A DNA stretch of 64,000 nt, taken from the NCBI RefSeq assembly GCF_022554085.1, contig NZ_JAKFYR010000012.1, positions 288 to 64,287 of the forward strand, in the 5' to 3' direction. Every line of letters begins with the position of its first letter. Within the stretch, counting starts at the first letter, position 1. The stretch is from Rhodococcus sp. CH91. Its GTDB lineage: Bacteria > Actinomycetota > Actinomycetes > Mycobacteriales > Mycobacteriaceae. Under the pieces are notes generated by a model. The model was not told where the DNA came from. It made no database searches and was given only the letters and a program-made list of their open reading frames with translations. A program made the position numbers and the translations under genes. Below, piece after piece: positions 1-11,651 of the stretch.

Positions 1-140
1 GGATCAACTGCTCGACAAATCGCCTGGTCAGTGCGGGTGGACGGGAAGGAACCCGCAGGTGAACGTGGTTGCGCACTTCCGCTCGAGCCCGCGCCGGTAA
101 ACGTGACGCCCGACACAGCTCTGTTCGACCCGCACCGCGG
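1..140. other. Gene-free left edge downstream of murA, possible rRNA leader
   Basis: No coding frame here looks real. In mycobacteria the 16S rRNA gene follows murA on the same strand, so this stretch may be the start of an rRNA promoter and leader region reading leftward. The minus strand carries TTGTCG (plus 13-18), a possible -35 box, but the matching -10 would lie outside the window. The rRNA assignment is inference from conserved gene order, not something visible in the window. Confidence 0.3.
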
Positions 141-1421
141 CTATCGGGGCAGCAGCCGGCCTTCGTCGACGCCCACCCGTTCGATACTTCCGCCCAGCTC
201 CTGAAGGATCTCGACGAACCGGGGATAACCCCGATCGATGTGGTAGACGTCGTGGACTTCGGTCACCCCGTCGGCGCACAGACCGGCGAGCACCAGTCCG
301 GCGCCCGCCCGGATGTCCGACGCCCATACCGGCGCACTCGACAACTGCTCCACACCCCGCACGACGGCGTGGTGTCCATCCGTGCGAGCGTCCGCTCCGA
401 GACGCACCATCTCCTCCACGAAGCGGAACCGGGCTTCGAAGACGTTCTCGGTGATCATGGAGGTTCCGTCCGCCACCGCCGCCAGGCCGATGGCCATGGG
501 CTGCAGATCCGTCGGGAAGCCCGGGTACGGCAGCGTCGCGAAGTTCACCGCACGCGGACGTTCCTCCTGTACCACATGGAATCCGTCCGGCAGAGGCGTG
601 ACCTCGGCTCCGGCGCTACGCAACTTGTCGAGCACCAATCCGAGATGCTTCGGGTTCACTCCGCGAACCGCCAGGTCTCCCCTGGTCATCACCGCTGCGA
701 TCCCCCACGTCGCCGCGACGATCCGGTCGCCGATGCAGCGGTGCTCGGTCGGTCGCAGCGCAGGCACGCCCGATACACGCAGAGTCGTGCTGCCTGCGCC
801 CGTGATCCGGGCACCCATCCGGACCAGCATGGTGCACAGGTCGACGATCTCGGGTTCACGAGCAGCGTTGTCGATCGTCGTGTCCCCCTCGGCGAGGACC
901 GCCGCCATCAGGATGTTCTCGGTGGCACCGACGGAGGGGAAGGCGAGGCGGATCGTCGCTCCGTGCAGATCGTCCGCCTCCGCGACGACACAGCCGTGTT
1001 CGATCGTCGAGTGCGCACCGAGCAGTCGCAGCCCGGCCTGGTGCATGTCGAGTGGCCGAGAACCGATGGCATCGCCACCCGGAAGCGCCACGATCGCCTT
1101 ACGGCATCGAGCGACCAGGGGGCCGAGTACGCACACCGATGCGCGGAACTGACGCACCGCCGCGAAGTCGGCGCGGTACTCCGGTTCCGCGGGGGTGGTG
1201 ATGCGGACCGCGTCACCCTCGATCACGACCTCGCAGCCCAGGCCACGCAGTACTTCCGCCATCAACGGCACATCGAGGATGTCCGGGCAATTGGTGATGG
1301 TGGTGGTGCCCTCGGCGAGCAAGGCCGCGGCCATCAGTTTGAGCACACTGTTCTTGGCACCCCCGACGACCACGTCGCCGGCAAGGCGGTTCCCACCCGT
1401 GACAAGAAAGCGTTCACTCAC
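141..1421 (-). CDS. murA: UDP-N-acetylglucosamine 1-carboxyvinyltransferase MurA
   Basis: MurA transfers enolpyruvate from PEP to UDP-GlcNAc, the first committed cytoplasmic step of peptidoglycan synthesis. The protein is 426 residues from a GTG start, close to the usual 418-430. The frame is open further upstream, but family homology begins at [15 protein letters not shown]. The catalytic loop reads [13 protein letters not shown] at residues 115-127, with Asp117 where most bacteria have the Cys that fosfomycin alkylates. M. tuberculosis has the same Asp, linked to natural fosfomycin resistance. A -10-like box TACGCT (plus 1430-1435) sits 8 bases before the GTG, and I see no Shine-Dalgarno sequence, so the mRNA may be leaderless. 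The gene is divergent to the cobalamin adenosyltransferase. Confidence 0.96.
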   Translation of the reverse strand: MSERFLVTGGNRLAGDVVVGGAKNSVLKLMAAALLAEGTTTITNCPDILDVPLMAEVLRGLGCEVVIEGDAVRITTPAEPEYRADFAAVRQFRASVCVLGPLVARCRKAIVALPGGDAIGSRPLDMHQAGLRLLGAHSTIEHGCVVAEADDLHGATIRLAFPSVGATENILMAAVLAEGDTTIDNAAREPEIVDLCTMLVRMGARITGAGSTTLRVSGVPALRPTEHRCIGDRIVAATWGIAAVMTRGDLAVRGVNPKHLGLVLDKLRSAGAEVTPLPDGFHVVQEERPRAVNFATLPYPGFPTDLQPMAIGLAAVADGTSMITENVFEARFRFVEEMVRLGADARTDGHHAVVRGVEQLSSAPVWASDIRAGAGLVLAGLCADGVTEVHDVYHIDRGYPRFVEILQELGGSIERVGVDEGRLLPR

Positions 1422-1465
1422 AACGACACAGCGTAACGGCGTGTCCCGAGGAAGAGCAGAGCCGG

Positions 1466-1471
1466 TACCGT
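1466..1471 (+). promoter_or_regulatory. -10-like box of the cobalamin adenosyltransferase gene
   Basis: TACCGT lies 7 bases before the ATG at 1479, with no Shine-Dalgarno sequence in front of that ATG. This spacing would start the transcript at the start codon. It also favours ATG 1479 over the GTG at 1470, which overlaps the box. No clear -35 is seen. Confidence 0.35.
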
Positions 1472-1478
1472 GACGCCC

Positions 1479-2051
1479 ATGGCAGTCCACCTCACACGGA
1501 TCTATACGCGCACCGGAGACGACGGAACGACGGGGCTCAGCGACTTCTCGCGGGTCTCGAAGAACGACCCTCGTCTGGTCGCCTACGCCGATTGCGACGA
1601 GACCAACGCGGCCATCGGAGTTGCACTGGCACTGGGCGCTCTCCCCGATCGGCTCGTTCCCGTCCTCCGGCAGATCCAGAACGATCTGTTCGACGCCGGC
1701 GCCGATCTGTCGACGCCTGTGGTCGAGAACCCGAAATACCCACCGCTGCGCATCACCGAGCAGTACATCGAACGGCTCGAGGCGTGGTGCGACGAGTACA
1801 ACGAAGAGCTGAAACCGCTCGATTCGTTCATTCTTCCGGGTGGGACGCCGGCTGCCGCACTGTTGCATACCGCACGGACGGTGGCGCGTCGCGCCGAGCG
1901 TTCTGCGTGGGCGGCCGTCGCGGCGGCGCCCGAGGGCACCAGCGTGCTGCCGGCGAAGTATCTGAATCGGCTTTCGGATCTGCTCTTCATTCTGAGCCGG
2001 ATCGCGAATCCGGAGGGTGACGTGCTGTGGCAGCCCGGAGCGGGCGCGTGA
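1479..2051 (+). CDS. Cob(I)alamin adenosyltransferase, PduO type
   Basis: This enzyme transfers the adenosyl group of ATP to cob(I)alamin to make coenzyme B12, needed here by methylmalonyl-CoA mutase. The protein has 190 residues. The N-terminal ATP-binding signature is [14 protein letters not shown], and the C-terminal helix motif [12 protein letters not shown] is typical of the family. I chose ATG 1479 ([10 protein letters not shown]) because this is the usual family N-terminus; a GTG at 1470 would add three residues. The gene is divergent to murA and convergent with the DUF2550 gene, leaving only 10 bases between the two stop codons. A link to propionyl-CoA from the valine operon in this window is metabolic inference. 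Confidence 0.93.
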   Translation: MAVHLTRIYTRTGDDGTTGLSDFSRVSKNDPRLVAYADCDETNAAIGVALALGALPDRLVPVLRQIQNDLFDAGADLSTPVVENPKYPPLRITEQYIERLEAWCDEYNEELKPLDSFILPGGTPAAALLHTARTVARRAERSAWAAVAAAPEGTSVLPAKYLNRLSDLLFILSRIANPEGDVLWQPGAGA

Positions 2052-2061
2052 GGAGAATCCT

Positions 2062-2496
2062 CTAGAGGGGACGGCGGCGCTGCGAACGGCCGTCCGGCCT
2101 GGACTCGAGCCAGGACATGAAGGCCATCAAGGCGCCGCTGTCGAACGCGATCTCGTACGAGTTTCCGCGATCGACCATGTCGAGGATCACGATGTCCTCG
2201 GTCATGATGTCGAATTCGCTACCCGTCGGCGACCGGCGCGACTGCACGTCGATGCCTTGTCGGGTCAGACGCGTATCGGGGCCCGGTCGAAGGCTCGACA
2301 GCTTGTAGAACGCGAGTGAATCGTCTCCGTACCGTACGATTCCGTGCCTCCAGCCGGAACCGTCGTTCTGAGGCATCACTCGAAGAATGGCGGCGGTACC
2401 TCCGCCGCGAAGGGTGAACAGACGGTACGACAAAGCCGCGACGGAGACCGCGAGCAGCACCACAAGGATCGTGAGAATCAGAAATCCAGGTGACAC
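2062..2496 (-). CDS. DUF2550 membrane protein
   Basis: A 144-residue protein with one N-terminal transmembrane helix (about residues 5-25, [18 protein letters not shown]) followed by a soluble basic domain. It matches the actinobacterial DUF2550 family, which sits directly after atpC in mycobacteria and relatives; function is unknown. It lies 39 bases after atpC on the same strand, with no terminator between, so it is probably the last gene of the ATP synthase operon. The C-terminus is strongly basic (RSQRRRPL). Confidence 0.88.
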   Translation of the reverse strand: MSPGFLILTILVVLLAVSVAALSYRLFTLRGGGTAAILRVMPQNDGSGWRHGIVRYGDDSLAFYKLSSLRPGPDTRLTRQGIDVQSRRSPTGSEFDIMTEDIVILDMVDRGNSYEIAFDSGALMAFMSWLESRPDGRSQRRRPL

Positions 2497-2535
2497 TGCT
2501 CGTCGGCTCCGTCGCGGCTTCTCGTTGTTCGACGA

Positions 2536-2904
2536 TCAGGCTCGCTCGACAGCCCGCAGGCGGCCTCGGGCCGCTGCGATCTCCGACTCGTCACGATTCT
2601 CATCGTTCAGAGCCGACTTGGCTGCCTCGACGTCGATGTCCTCCACGCGGTCGGCGGCTTCGGCGAGCACCGTCACCGTCGTCGCGGTCACCGAGAGGAA
2701 TCCGCCGTGGACGGCCAGGACGATCCGCTCACCGTCCGCAGTCCTGAGGGAGACGACGCCACCCTCGACGAGCTGGCCGAGCACGGGCTCGTGACCGGAC
2801 ATGATGCCGATCTCGCCCTCGGTGGTCTGGGCGGTCACGAGAGTCGCCGATCCGGACCACACGCGTTCCTCGACGGCGACGATGTCCACGCTCATTTCAG
2901 CCAC
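2536..2904 (-). CDS. atpC: ATP synthase F1 epsilon subunit
   Basis: Epsilon is part of the F1 central stalk; it couples rotation and can inhibit ATP hydrolysis. The protein is 122 residues, a typical actinobacterial length. The beta-sandwich domain covers about residues 1-85 ([16 protein letters not shown] is the family signature). The C-terminal helical part ends in [12 protein letters not shown] and is short compared with E. coli, as in mycobacteria. The gene begins 6 bases after the atpD stop. An internal ATG three codons on could also serve as start. Confidence 0.95.
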   Translation of the reverse strand: MAEMSVDIVAVEERVWSGSATLVTAQTTEGEIGIMSGHEPVLGQLVEGGVVSLRTADGERIVLAVHGGFLSVTATTVTVLAEAADRVEDIDVEAAKSALNDENRDESEIAAARGRLRAVERA

Positions 2905-2910
2905 GGTGGC

Positions 2911-4365
<1,455 letters not shown>

Positions 4366-5340
4366 TCAGTCACTTCCTGCACTCGAGGCGAGCGCACCGG
4401 CACCGCCGACGATCTCGCTGATTTCCTGGGTGATCTGGGCCTGGCGGGCCTGGTTCGCCTGACGGCTGAGCGTGTTCACCAGTTCCGTGGCATTGTCCGT
4501 CGCCGCCTTCATGGCGGTGCGACGGGCTGCCGACTCGGAGGCCGCGGCGTCCAGCAGCGACGCATAGATACGCGTGCTGATGTACTTCGGCAGGAGCGCC
4601 TCGAGCAGAGTTCCGGCCTCCGGCTCGAAGTTGTACACCGCCTGCGGTCCCTCTGCACGTCGCCCGTCGGAGAGCATGTCCTCACCGAGGTCGATCTCGT
4701 CCTCGGTGACGCTCACCTCGAGCGGAGCCATCCGTCGCACCTGGGGGGTCTGCGTCAGCATCGACACGAACCGGGTGTAGACGATGTGCAGTTCGTCGAC
4801 ACCCTCGATGGTGCCTTCGCCGTTGGGAGCCGGAACCTCGTTGCCGGATCCCGCCATGAACAGCTCGACCAGGTGGCGGCTCGCCTTGGCGGCGTCCGTG
4901 TAACGCGGCTCCTGCGAGAAGCCCGTCCACGCACCGGCCACCTCGCGCTCACGGAAGGTGTAGTAGCCGAGGCCTTTGCCACCCATCACGTACAGCACAG
5001 GCTCCTTGCCCTCGCTGAGGAGCAGCTGACGCAGCTCCTCGGCTTCCTTGAGGACGTTGGAGTTGTAACCGCCGGCCATACCGCGATCGCTGGTCACGAC
5101 CAGCACCGCAGCACGCTTGGGGTTCTCACGCTCGTTGAGCAGGGGGTGATCCAACGACGCCGACGCACTGGCCAGCTCGGAGAGCACCTTGGTGATCTCC
5201 TCGGCGTACGGCTTGGACGCTGCCACTCGGGCCTGAGCCTTCGTGATACGCGACGTCGCGATCAGTTCCTGCGCCTTGGTGATCTTCTTGGTCGAGTTGA
5301 CCGACTTGATCCGCGAACGCAATTCGCGCAAGTTCGCCAT
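4366..5340 (-). CDS. atpG: ATP synthase F1 gamma subunit
   Basis: Gamma is the rotating central stalk. It has 324 residues, longer than the roughly 286 of E. coli. The N-terminal helix [24 protein letters not shown] and the C-terminal helix ending in [18 protein letters not shown] are diagnostic. A Gly/Asn/Pro-rich loop ([17 protein letters not shown]) lies in the central domain, in the region where mycobacteria carry an actinobacterial insertion tied to weak ATP hydrolysis. A GGGAG ribosome site precedes the ATG by 11 bases. Confidence 0.97.
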   Translation of the reverse strand: MANLRELRSRIKSVNSTKKITKAQELIATSRITKAQARVAASKPYAEEITKVLSELASASASLDHPLLNERENPKRAAVLVVTSDRGMAGGYNSNVLKEAEELRQLLLSEGKEPVLYVMGGKGLGYYTFREREVAGAWTGFSQEPRYTDAAKASRHLVELFMAGSGNEVPAPNGEGTIEGVDELHIVYTRFVSMLTQTPQVRRMAPLEVSVTEDEIDLGEDMLSDGRRAEGPQAVYNFEPEAGTLLEALLPKYISTRIYASLLDAAASESAARRTAMKAATDNATELVNTLSRQANQARQAQITQEISEIVGGAGALASSAGSD

Positions 5341-5388
5341 TCGTCGATCACACTCCCTTCACTGGACGCTGGGTCATGGACTCCCCGC

Positions 5389-7032
5389 TCACTTGCGAAC
5401 GGTGGTGCGCTTGACGGAGACCTGCTCCTGCTCGACCTCGTCGGCACCGAGTGCCTCGGCGTCGGCCTCGTTCACGACTCGGCTGCCGTCGGAGGCGATG
5501 AAGCCCTCCTTGAACTTGGCGGTCGCGGCGGTCAGGGCCTCGATCGACTCGTCGGTCAGGGCCTTGCCACCGGCGATCTGCTCGAAGACGCCTGCGGCGT
5601 TGCGGTGCAGATCCTCGAGAAGCTCCGCCTCGAAGCGACGCACGTCGTCGACGGGGACCGAGTCGAAGACACCTTCACCGGCGAGGAAGATCGACACGAT
5701 CTGGTCCTCGACCGCGATGGGCGAGTACTGATCCTGCTTGAGCAGCTCGACGAGACGCTGGCCACGCTCGAGCTGGGCCTTCGACGCGGCGTCGAGGTCG
5801 GATGCGAAGGCGGCGAAGCCTTCGAGCTCACGGAACTGCGCGAGCTCGAGACGCAGCGAACCGGAGACCTTCTTCATGCCCTTGGTCTGGGCGGCGCCAC
5901 CGACTCGGGAAACCGAGATACCGACGTTGATCGCGGGACGGACACCCTTGTTGAACAGGTCGGACTCGAGGAAGACCTGGCCGTCGGTGATGGAGATGAC
6001 GTTGGTCGGGATGTAGGCCGACACGTCGTTCGCCTTGGTCTCGATGATCGGCAGAGCGGTCAGTGAACCGCCACCGAGCTCGTCGGAGAGCTTGGCGGAG
6101 CGCTCCAGCAGACGCGAGTGCAGGTAGAAGACGTCGCCGGGGTATGCCTCGCGGCCCGGCGGACGACGCAGCAGCAGGGAGATGGCACGGTACGCCTCGG
6201 CCTGCTTGGTCAGATCGTCGAACACGATGAGGACGTGCTTGCCCTGGTACATCCAGTGCTGGCCGAGGGCCGAACCGGTGTAGGGGGCGAGCCACTTGAA
6301 GCCGGCGGAGTCGGAGGCGGGAGCCGCGACGATGGTGGTGTACTCCATCGCGCCGTTCTCCTCGAGTGCCTGCTTGACACCCGCGATGGTCGAGCCCTTC
6401 TGGCCGATCGCGACGTAGATGCAACGGACCTGCTGCTTCGGGTCGCCGGTCTCCCAGTTCGCCTTCTGGTTCAGGATCGCGTCGATGCAGACCGCGGTCT
6501 TGCCCGTCTTGCGGTCGCCGATCACGAGCTGACGCTGGCCACGGCCGATCGGGGTCATCGCGTCGATGGCCTTGATGCCGGTCTGCAGCGGCTCCTCGAC
6601 GGGCTGACGCTCCAGCACGGTCGCGGCCTGCAGCTCGAGGGCGCGGGTCTCGTCGGCCTGGATGTCGCCGAGTCCGTCGATCGGCTGACCGAGGGGGTTC
6701 ACGACGCGGCCGAGGAAGTTGTCGCTCACCGGCACCGACAGAACGTCGCCGGTCCGCTTGACTTCCTGGCCTTCCTCGATCGTCTGGTAATCGCCCAGGA
6801 TCACGGCACCGATCTCGGTCGCCTCGAGGTTGAGGGCCACGCCGAGGACGCCACCGGGGAACTCCAGCAGCTCGTTGGCCATCGCCGACGGCAGACCGCT
6901 GATGTGCGCGATGCCGTCACTGGTGTCGACGACCACGCCGACCTCCTCGCGGGAGGCCTCCGGGGAGTAGCTCGCGGTGTAGTTGTCAATCGCGCTACGG
7001 ATCTCGTCGGAGGAGATCGTCAGCTCCGCCAT
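5389..7032 (-). CDS. atpA: ATP synthase F1 alpha subunit
   Basis: Non-catalytic nucleotide-binding subunit of the F1 hexamer. It has 547 residues. The P-loop GDRKTGKT is at about 172-179, and the alpha/beta family signature [14 protein letters not shown] follows. The C-terminus carries an extra tail after the usual alpha end, about the last 35 residues and ending [17 protein letters not shown]. Mycobacterial alpha has a comparable extension that suppresses ATP hydrolysis, so the same role is plausible here. It lies between atpH and atpG with short intergenic gaps. Confidence 0.98.
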   Translation of the reverse strand: MAELTISSDEIRSAIDNYTASYSPEASREEVGVVVDTSDGIAHISGLPSAMANELLEFPGGVLGVALNLEATEIGAVILGDYQTIEEGQEVKRTGDVLSVPVSDNFLGRVVNPLGQPIDGLGDIQADETRALELQAATVLERQPVEEPLQTGIKAIDAMTPIGRGQRQLVIGDRKTGKTAVCIDAILNQKANWETGDPKQQVRCIYVAIGQKGSTIAGVKQALEENGAMEYTTIVAAPASDSAGFKWLAPYTGSALGQHWMYQGKHVLIVFDDLTKQAEAYRAISLLLRRPPGREAYPGDVFYLHSRLLERSAKLSDELGGGSLTALPIIETKANDVSAYIPTNVISITDGQVFLESDLFNKGVRPAINVGISVSRVGGAAQTKGMKKVSGSLRLELAQFRELEGFAAFASDLDAASKAQLERGQRLVELLKQDQYSPIAVEDQIVSIFLAGEGVFDSVPVDDVRRFEAELLEDLHRNAAGVFEQIAGGKALTDESIEALTAATAKFKEGFIASDGSRVVNEADAEALGADEVEQEQVSVKRTTVRK

Positions 7033-7092
7033 GTTCTTCCTGCTCTCGGTATCTGGTCTTCGAAAAGATCTATGTGTGTGTTCGGTAGTGGA

Positions 7093-7917
7093 CTACGTGA
7101 GGCTCTTGCGCACTGCTGCGAGTCGACCCGCGGCACTACCGTCGATGACCTCGTCGCCCACCCGGACGACCAATCCACTGAGAAGCTCGGGATCGACCTC
7201 GACGTGCACCGTCACAGGCTTCCCGTAGACGCGGGACAGAATCACGGTGAGCCGCTCTTCCTGCCTCGCATCGAGCGGTGCCGCGCTGCGAACATGAGCA
7301 ACGGCACGGTCCCGCTGGGCCGCTGCGAGCGTCGACAACTCGTCGAACGTGTCGGCCGGGGGCTGGGTGAGCCGTCCGACCGCGTGAACCGCCAACGCTT
7401 CGGTGACAGCCGTCACCTTGCCGTAGAGCAGACGCGACAGCAGCTCTCGCTTGGCCGAAGCCGGAGCGCTGCGATCCGAGAGCGTCTGCTCGAGGGCGGG
7501 GTCGCCGGCCACGATGCGACCGAGACGGAACAGTTCGTCCTCGACGGCGTCGAGTTGGTCCTGGTCCGCTGCCGCTTTCAACAGCGCCTCACGACCGAGC
7601 CGGACGAGAGAGTTGGTCAGATCGGACTGGGCCGACCAGTCCTGTCCCGCTGCGGCCGTGACGGTCGCGAGGGTCTGAGCCGAAACCTTGCCGGCGAAGA
7701 CCTGCTCGGCCAGCCGTTCGCGAACGGCAGCCGGGGCCGAGGCGTCGGCCAGCGCGGTCCGAAGAGCCCGCTGGCTGTCGAGCGCCTCGACCACCGAGAA
7801 CAGCTCGGAACCGGCCTGAGCCGCAGCGGCAGTCGCGGCACCCGAGCCCAGGGCGGACTGCAACGCGGAACGCGTATGAGCGAGTGCCTCACGGCTTGCT
7901 GCGTACATTGTGCTCAC
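7093..7917 (-). CDS. atpH: ATP synthase F1 delta subunit
   Basis: Delta joins the peripheral stalk to the top of F1. It has 274 residues, against about 177 in E. coli, as in other actinobacteria such as Corynebacterium. The C-terminal signature region [20 protein letters not shown] is clear. Unlike M. tuberculosis, where a b-like domain is fused to delta, this delta is not fused to a second stalk domain. Its start overlaps the atpF stop by 4 bases, so the two are translationally coupled. Confidence 0.95.
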   Translation of the reverse strand: MSTMYAASREALAHTRSALQSALGSGAATAAAAQAGSELFSVVEALDSQRALRTALADASAPAAVRERLAEQVFAGKVSAQTLATVTAAAGQDWSAQSDLTNSLVRLGREALLKAAADQDQLDAVEDELFRLGRIVAGDPALEQTLSDRSAPASAKRELLSRLLYGKVTAVTEALAVHAVGRLTQPPADTFDELSTLAAAQRDRAVAHVRSAAPLDARQEERLTVILSRVYGKPVTVHVEVDPELLSGLVVRVGDEVIDGSAAGRLAAVRKSLT

Positions 7918-8477
7918 TTTCCGGATGCAGAGTCAGCGCTGAGGGAGTCGAGTTCGTCGAGGAACCGATCGATCGAGCCGGCACGCTTCACGTCGTCCGT
8001 GAGCGCCTCACCGAGGATCTTCTCGGCGAGATCCACGGAGCTACGTCCGAGATCGCTACGCAGCTCGGCCACGATCTGCTGGCGCTGGGCCTGCAGCTGG
8101 CTGTGGCCGGCGGCGACGATGCGGTCGCTCTCCTCCTGTGCCTGCGCCTTCATGTCGGCGATGATCTGCTGGCCCTGTGCACGGGCCTCTTCACGGATCT
8201 GCGCCGCCTCGGTGCGGGCTTCGGCGAGCTGGCTCCGGTACTGCTCGAGCGCGGCCGCAGCCTCCGCCTGAGCTTCCTCTGCCTTCTTGATGCCGCCTTC
8301 GATCAGCTCCGAACGCTCGTCGAGCACCTTCTGGAACATCGGAAGCACGAACTTCCAGAAGACGAATCCGACGAGGATCAGGGCGACCAGCGACCAGACG
8401 ATGTCGTATGTCGCGGGGAGGAGGGGATTGGGAGTCTCCCCTTCCCCTGCCGCGAGAATCAGGATGCTGTCAGCCAT
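7914..8477 (-). CDS. atpF: ATP synthase Fo b subunit
   Basis: The b subunit forms the peripheral stalk that holds F1 still. It has 187 residues. One membrane helix lies at about 29-47 ([23 protein letters not shown]), followed by a long charged alpha-helical region rich in Ala, Glu and Gln (about 55-165), the coiled stalk. It lies 13 bases after atpE. Confidence 0.96.
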   Translation of the reverse strand: MADSILILAAGEGETPNPLLPATYDIVWSLVALILVGFVFWKFVLPMFQKVLDERSELIEGGIKKAEEAQAEAAAALEQYRSQLAEARTEAAQIREEARAQGQQIIADMKAQAQEESDRIVAAGHSQLQAQRQQIVAELRSDLGRSSVDLAEKILGEALTDDVKRAGSIDRFLDELDSLSADSASGK

Positions 8478-8490
8478 GGTGATCGTCGGA

Positions 8491-8790
<300 letters not shown>

Positions 8791-8829
8791 TCAGTCTGTG
8801 TGTAGATGTGGGTCGTGCCGTTCGGCGAG

Positions 8830-9624
8830 CTAATGCTCTTCGGCGTGCAGCGCCAGATCGATGTACACCGCGGTGAGCAGCGCGAAGATGTAGGCCTGCA
8901 GGACGATCACCAGGAGCTCGAAGAAGGTGAACGCGATTCCGCCGATGAGAGAACCGATACCGAACACCTTCATGAAGCCGTCGGAATCGAAGAAGAAGAA
9001 CTGCGTGGCACTGAAGAACAGCACGAGCATGATGTGACCGGCCAGCATGTTGGCCATGAGACGAATGGTCAGGGTGAACGGCCGCAGAATGAACGTCGAG
9101 ACGAACTCGATCGGGATCACCAGCACGTGGAGAGCGGGCGGCAGGTTCGGGATGACGATGCTGCTCTTGACGTAGCGGAAGAATCCGTACTTCTTGATGC
9201 CCACATAGTTGAAGACGATGTAGGCGAGTGCCGCGAGCACGATCGGCATACCGATTCGTGCGTTCGAGGAGATGTTGAGGAACGGGATGATCGAGGTCAG
9301 GTTGAGCCCGGCCACCAGGAAGAAGATGGTGACGATCACCGGGAGGAACCGGCGTCCCTGTTCCTTGCCGAGGATGTCCTCGGCGATGTGGATACGAACA
9401 AAGTCGAGCATGATCTCGGCGACGTTCTGGACGCCCCGCGGCACGATCTTCGGACTCCGCAGCGCGAAGAAGAAGAACAGTGCGACGATCAGGGCGACGG
9501 CGACGCGAATGAGCATCAGCCGGTCCAACTCGAAGGGTGTGCCTTCGAACAGGATTGCCGGTGGGAAAAAATCAGCTAGTGACGGCGCGTGGAATTCTCC
9601 GGCTGCCAAGGTGGTGACGCTCAG
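8830..9624 (-). CDS. atpB: ATP synthase Fo a subunit
   Basis: Subunit a forms the proton half-channels beside the c ring. The protein has several membrane helices; the essential Arg region is FTLTIRLMANMLAGH and the C-terminal helix is AYIFALLTAVYIDLALHAEEH. The start is uncertain. A TTG at 9609 (LAAGEFHAPS) has no ribosome site. Five codons upstream, CTG at 9624 (reading L-S-V-T-T-L-A-A-G) follows a good GGAGAG with 5-base spacing, so I chose the CTG, giving 264 residues. CTG starts are rare, so this is inference. A 90-base gap separates it from atpE. Confidence 0.92.
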   Translation of the reverse strand: MSVTTLAAGEFHAPSLADFFPPAILFEGTPFELDRLMLIRVAVALIVALFFFFALRSPKIVPRGVQNVAEIMLDFVRIHIAEDILGKEQGRRFLPVIVTIFFLVAGLNLTSIIPFLNISSNARIGMPIVLAALAYIVFNYVGIKKYGFFRYVKSSIVIPNLPPALHVLVIPIEFVSTFILRPFTLTIRLMANMLAGHIMLVLFFSATQFFFFDSDGFMKVFGIGSLIGGIAFTFFELLVIVLQAYIFALLTAVYIDLALHAEEH

Positions 9625-9936
9625 CGCTCTCTCCCGTAGTCGGCCGCAGGCATGCCGTCTGCGGTTCGATCGGACATTGACGATCCAGAAGTCGACCAGG
9701 TCGGCTCGCGTATTCGCCAGTGGTCCGAACCGCGTGAACGGTCCCGCTTCCTGCCGGTGTCGGCGACTCTCGTCGACTCGGCGGCCATTTGAACACGACC
9801 GCCTACGAAGTCACAACTGCACGCCGTTTCCAAACCTGACGCGTGCAATGTCACTCTCGTGGAATTCACCCTACCAACTGCTCTACGACAGCGCGTAGGT
9901 GGGTTCCTACCTGAAGGGTTATGGACTCCGCCACTA
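9625..9936. other. atpI-atpB intergenic region
   Basis: This gap of about 310 bases has no convincing gene. The minus strand holds a candidate promoter for atpB and the rest of the operon (listed separately). A weak 5-bp hairpin (GTAGG/CCTAC, 9895-9910) lies just after the atpI stop and has no T-run, so it is unlikely to be a full terminator. The gap suggests that the main ATP synthase genes have a promoter apart from the wecA-atpI run. Confidence 0.45.
9787..9816 (-). promoter_or_regulatory. Candidate promoter of the atpB operon
   Basis: On the minus strand, TTGTGA (plus 9811-9816) and TCAAAT (plus 9787-9792) are separated by 18 bases, acceptable for a sigma-A promoter. The transcript would have a leader of about 155 bases before atpB. 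The -10 is a weak match, so confidence is low. Confidence 0.3.
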
Positions 9937-10416
9937 CTACCGATCGTCGTTGCCGGTCGAGGAGGAGGGCTGCGGTTCGACGTAGAGCGCACGCTGCGAC
10001 AGCACTCCGTAGGTCTCCGCCCCCAGCACGATGACCAGCGCCAAGACGATCGTCAGGACGAGCGCGTTCCGATCGTAGAAGTCGAGCGAGTCGAGCGAAG
10101 CCATCACGACGATGGCGAGGATCAGCTTGAGCAACCACGTACCGAGCAGGACGGCCCCGGCCGTCATCGCCGGCATCTTCGAGGTCAGGAGCACGCCGAG
10201 CGCGGTGAAGAGGATGAACCCGCCGCCGACGGCCGCACCGATCAGCGCTCCCCACAGACCGGGCGTTCCCGCGACGAGTACGGAGATCACCGACGCCACG
10301 ACGGCGAGGGCGAGCAATCCGAGCGCGCCGTACCGCACCGCTGCTCGCATCGGCGCGATCGGGTCGGGCAGCGAAGGCAGCACGGGGTCGGGTTGGGGAT
10401 GATCCGGGTTCGTCAC
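9937..10416 (-). CDS. AtpI-like ATP synthase assembly protein
   Basis: A 159-residue protein with four predicted membrane helices (about 30-50, 55-77, 85-105 and 118-138) and charged ends, of the ATP synthase I type. AtpI-like proteins sit before atpB and help assemble the c ring or supply magnesium in other bacteria. The C-terminus (QPSSSTGNDDR) is polar. It lies 10 bases after wecA, so it is likely read from the wecA side. Family assignment rests on helix layout and position more than on motifs. Confidence 0.8.
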   Translation of the reverse strand: MTNPDHPQPDPVLPSLPDPIAPMRAAVRYGALGLLALAVVASVISVLVAGTPGLWGALIGAAVGGGFILFTALGVLLTSKMPAMTAGAVLLGTWLLKLILAIVVMASLDSLDFYDRNALVLTIVLALVIVLGAETYGVLSQRALYVEPQPSSSTGNDDR

Positions 10417-10426
10417 GGTATCGAGC

Positions 10427-11632
10427 CTAACGGACCTCGCGCGGACGTTCCGGTGGCGTCTCCCCCGGCTCGTCGTGGCGACGGAGGGACGGCACCGCGG
10501 TGACCACGAGTGCGAAGACGAGGCCCCCGGCGAGAAGCAGCACGACGCCCCGGCGGTCGAGAAGGGACGAGCCGACCGCGCCGAACGCGAGGATGCCGAC
10601 CCATAGATACAGCAGAAGCACCACGCGGCGGTGCGAGTGTCCGATCTGCAGGAGACGATGGTGCAGGTGCATCTTGTCCGGGCTGAACGGACTCACCCCG
10701 GCCCGGGTACGCCGCACGATCGCGAGGAGCAGGTCGAGGATCGGGATGAACATCACAGCGCCGACGAGGATCAACGGCGAGAGCAGGCCCAGCAGGTCGC
10801 GCGATCCATACGCGCTGAGCGGGATCAGACCCGAGGCGCTCGTCGAGATCGCGGCCAGCATGAGGCCGATGAGCATCGATCCCGAGTCGCCCATGAAGAT
10901 CTTCGCCGGCTGAAAGTTGTGCGGCAGGAAGCCGAGACACGCGCCCGCCAGAGCAGCGGCCATCAGTGCCGGCGGATAAGCGGAGACATCGCCACCCTGG
11001 TCGAGCAGCAACCCGACGGAGAACGCACAGATCGCCAATGCGGCGATCAAACCGAGGCCGGCGGCGAGCCCGTCGAGACCGTCGACGAAGTTCATCGCAT
11101 TGATCATCACCGCCGCCACCGCGACGGTGATGAGACCGCCCTGCAGCTGGTCGAGCACGAGGGTCGAAGCACTGAACGGGTCGTAGATCACGATCCAGCT
11201 CACGCCCATGACGACGAGCACACCCGCCGCCGTGACCTGGCCTACGAATTTGGTGAGGGCGTCGAGCCCCCAACGGTCGTCGACGATACCGACGACGACG
11301 ATGATCGAAGCCGCGACGAGGGCGGCACCCATGTCGGGCGTGTACTCGAAACCTCGTGTCAGAGCAGGTAATTGCTGCGCGAAGACGATTCCCGCGACGA
11401 GCCCGATGTACATCCCCACCCCGCCCATCCGCGGGGTGGGAGTCACGTGGACATCGCGATCGCGCGGAACGGCGACCGCGCCGAACTTCAGCGCGAGGAT
11501 GCGGACCACACCGGTGGCGAGGAAGGTCACCACCGCAGAGGTCAGCAGGACGAGAAGAAGCTCCCTGATGGGAACGCCGGCGCCGCGCCCGGCCTGAGCG
11601 AGCAATACGGCGGTCGTGTCGGCTGCAGTCAC
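10427..11632 (-). CDS. wecA: Undecaprenyl-phosphate sugar-1-phosphate transferase WecA/Rfe
   Basis: This polytopic membrane enzyme moves GlcNAc-1-phosphate from UDP-GlcNAc to decaprenyl/undecaprenyl phosphate. In mycolic-acid bacteria that starts the linker between peptidoglycan and arabinogalactan. It has 401 residues from GTG 11632 (VTAADTTAVLLAQ), preceded by GGAG. The open frame runs about 110 codons upstream into tsaC, but that part is not homologous. MraY/WecA motifs are visible: PRMGGVGM, VDDRWGLDALTK with the Asp pair, NAMNFVDGLDGLAAG and HHRLLQIGHSHR. About 11 membrane helices are expected. It lies 19 bases after tsaC. Confidence 0.95.
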   Translation of the reverse strand: MTAADTTAVLLAQAGRGAGVPIRELLLVLLTSAVVTFLATGVVRILALKFGAVAVPRDRDVHVTPTPRMGGVGMYIGLVAGIVFAQQLPALTRGFEYTPDMGAALVAASIIVVVGIVDDRWGLDALTKFVGQVTAAGVLVVMGVSWIVIYDPFSASTLVLDQLQGGLITVAVAAVMINAMNFVDGLDGLAAGLGLIAALAICAFSVGLLLDQGGDVSAYPPALMAAALAGACLGFLPHNFQPAKIFMGDSGSMLIGLMLAAISTSASGLIPLSAYGSRDLLGLLSPLILVGAVMFIPILDLLLAIVRRTRAGVSPFSPDKMHLHHRLLQIGHSHRRVVLLLYLWVGILAFGAVGSSLLDRRGVVLLLAGGLVFALVVTAVPSLRRHDEPGETPPERPREVR

Positions 11633-11651
11633 GTGCTCCGTTCCTCCGCCG

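Noticed and set aside
9621-9992. Minus-strand frame of 123 codons covering the atpI-atpB gap
   Set aside because: It overlaps the end of atpI out of frame, has a Ser/Arg/Pro-rich sequence without motif, and its stop overlaps the atpB start by chance.
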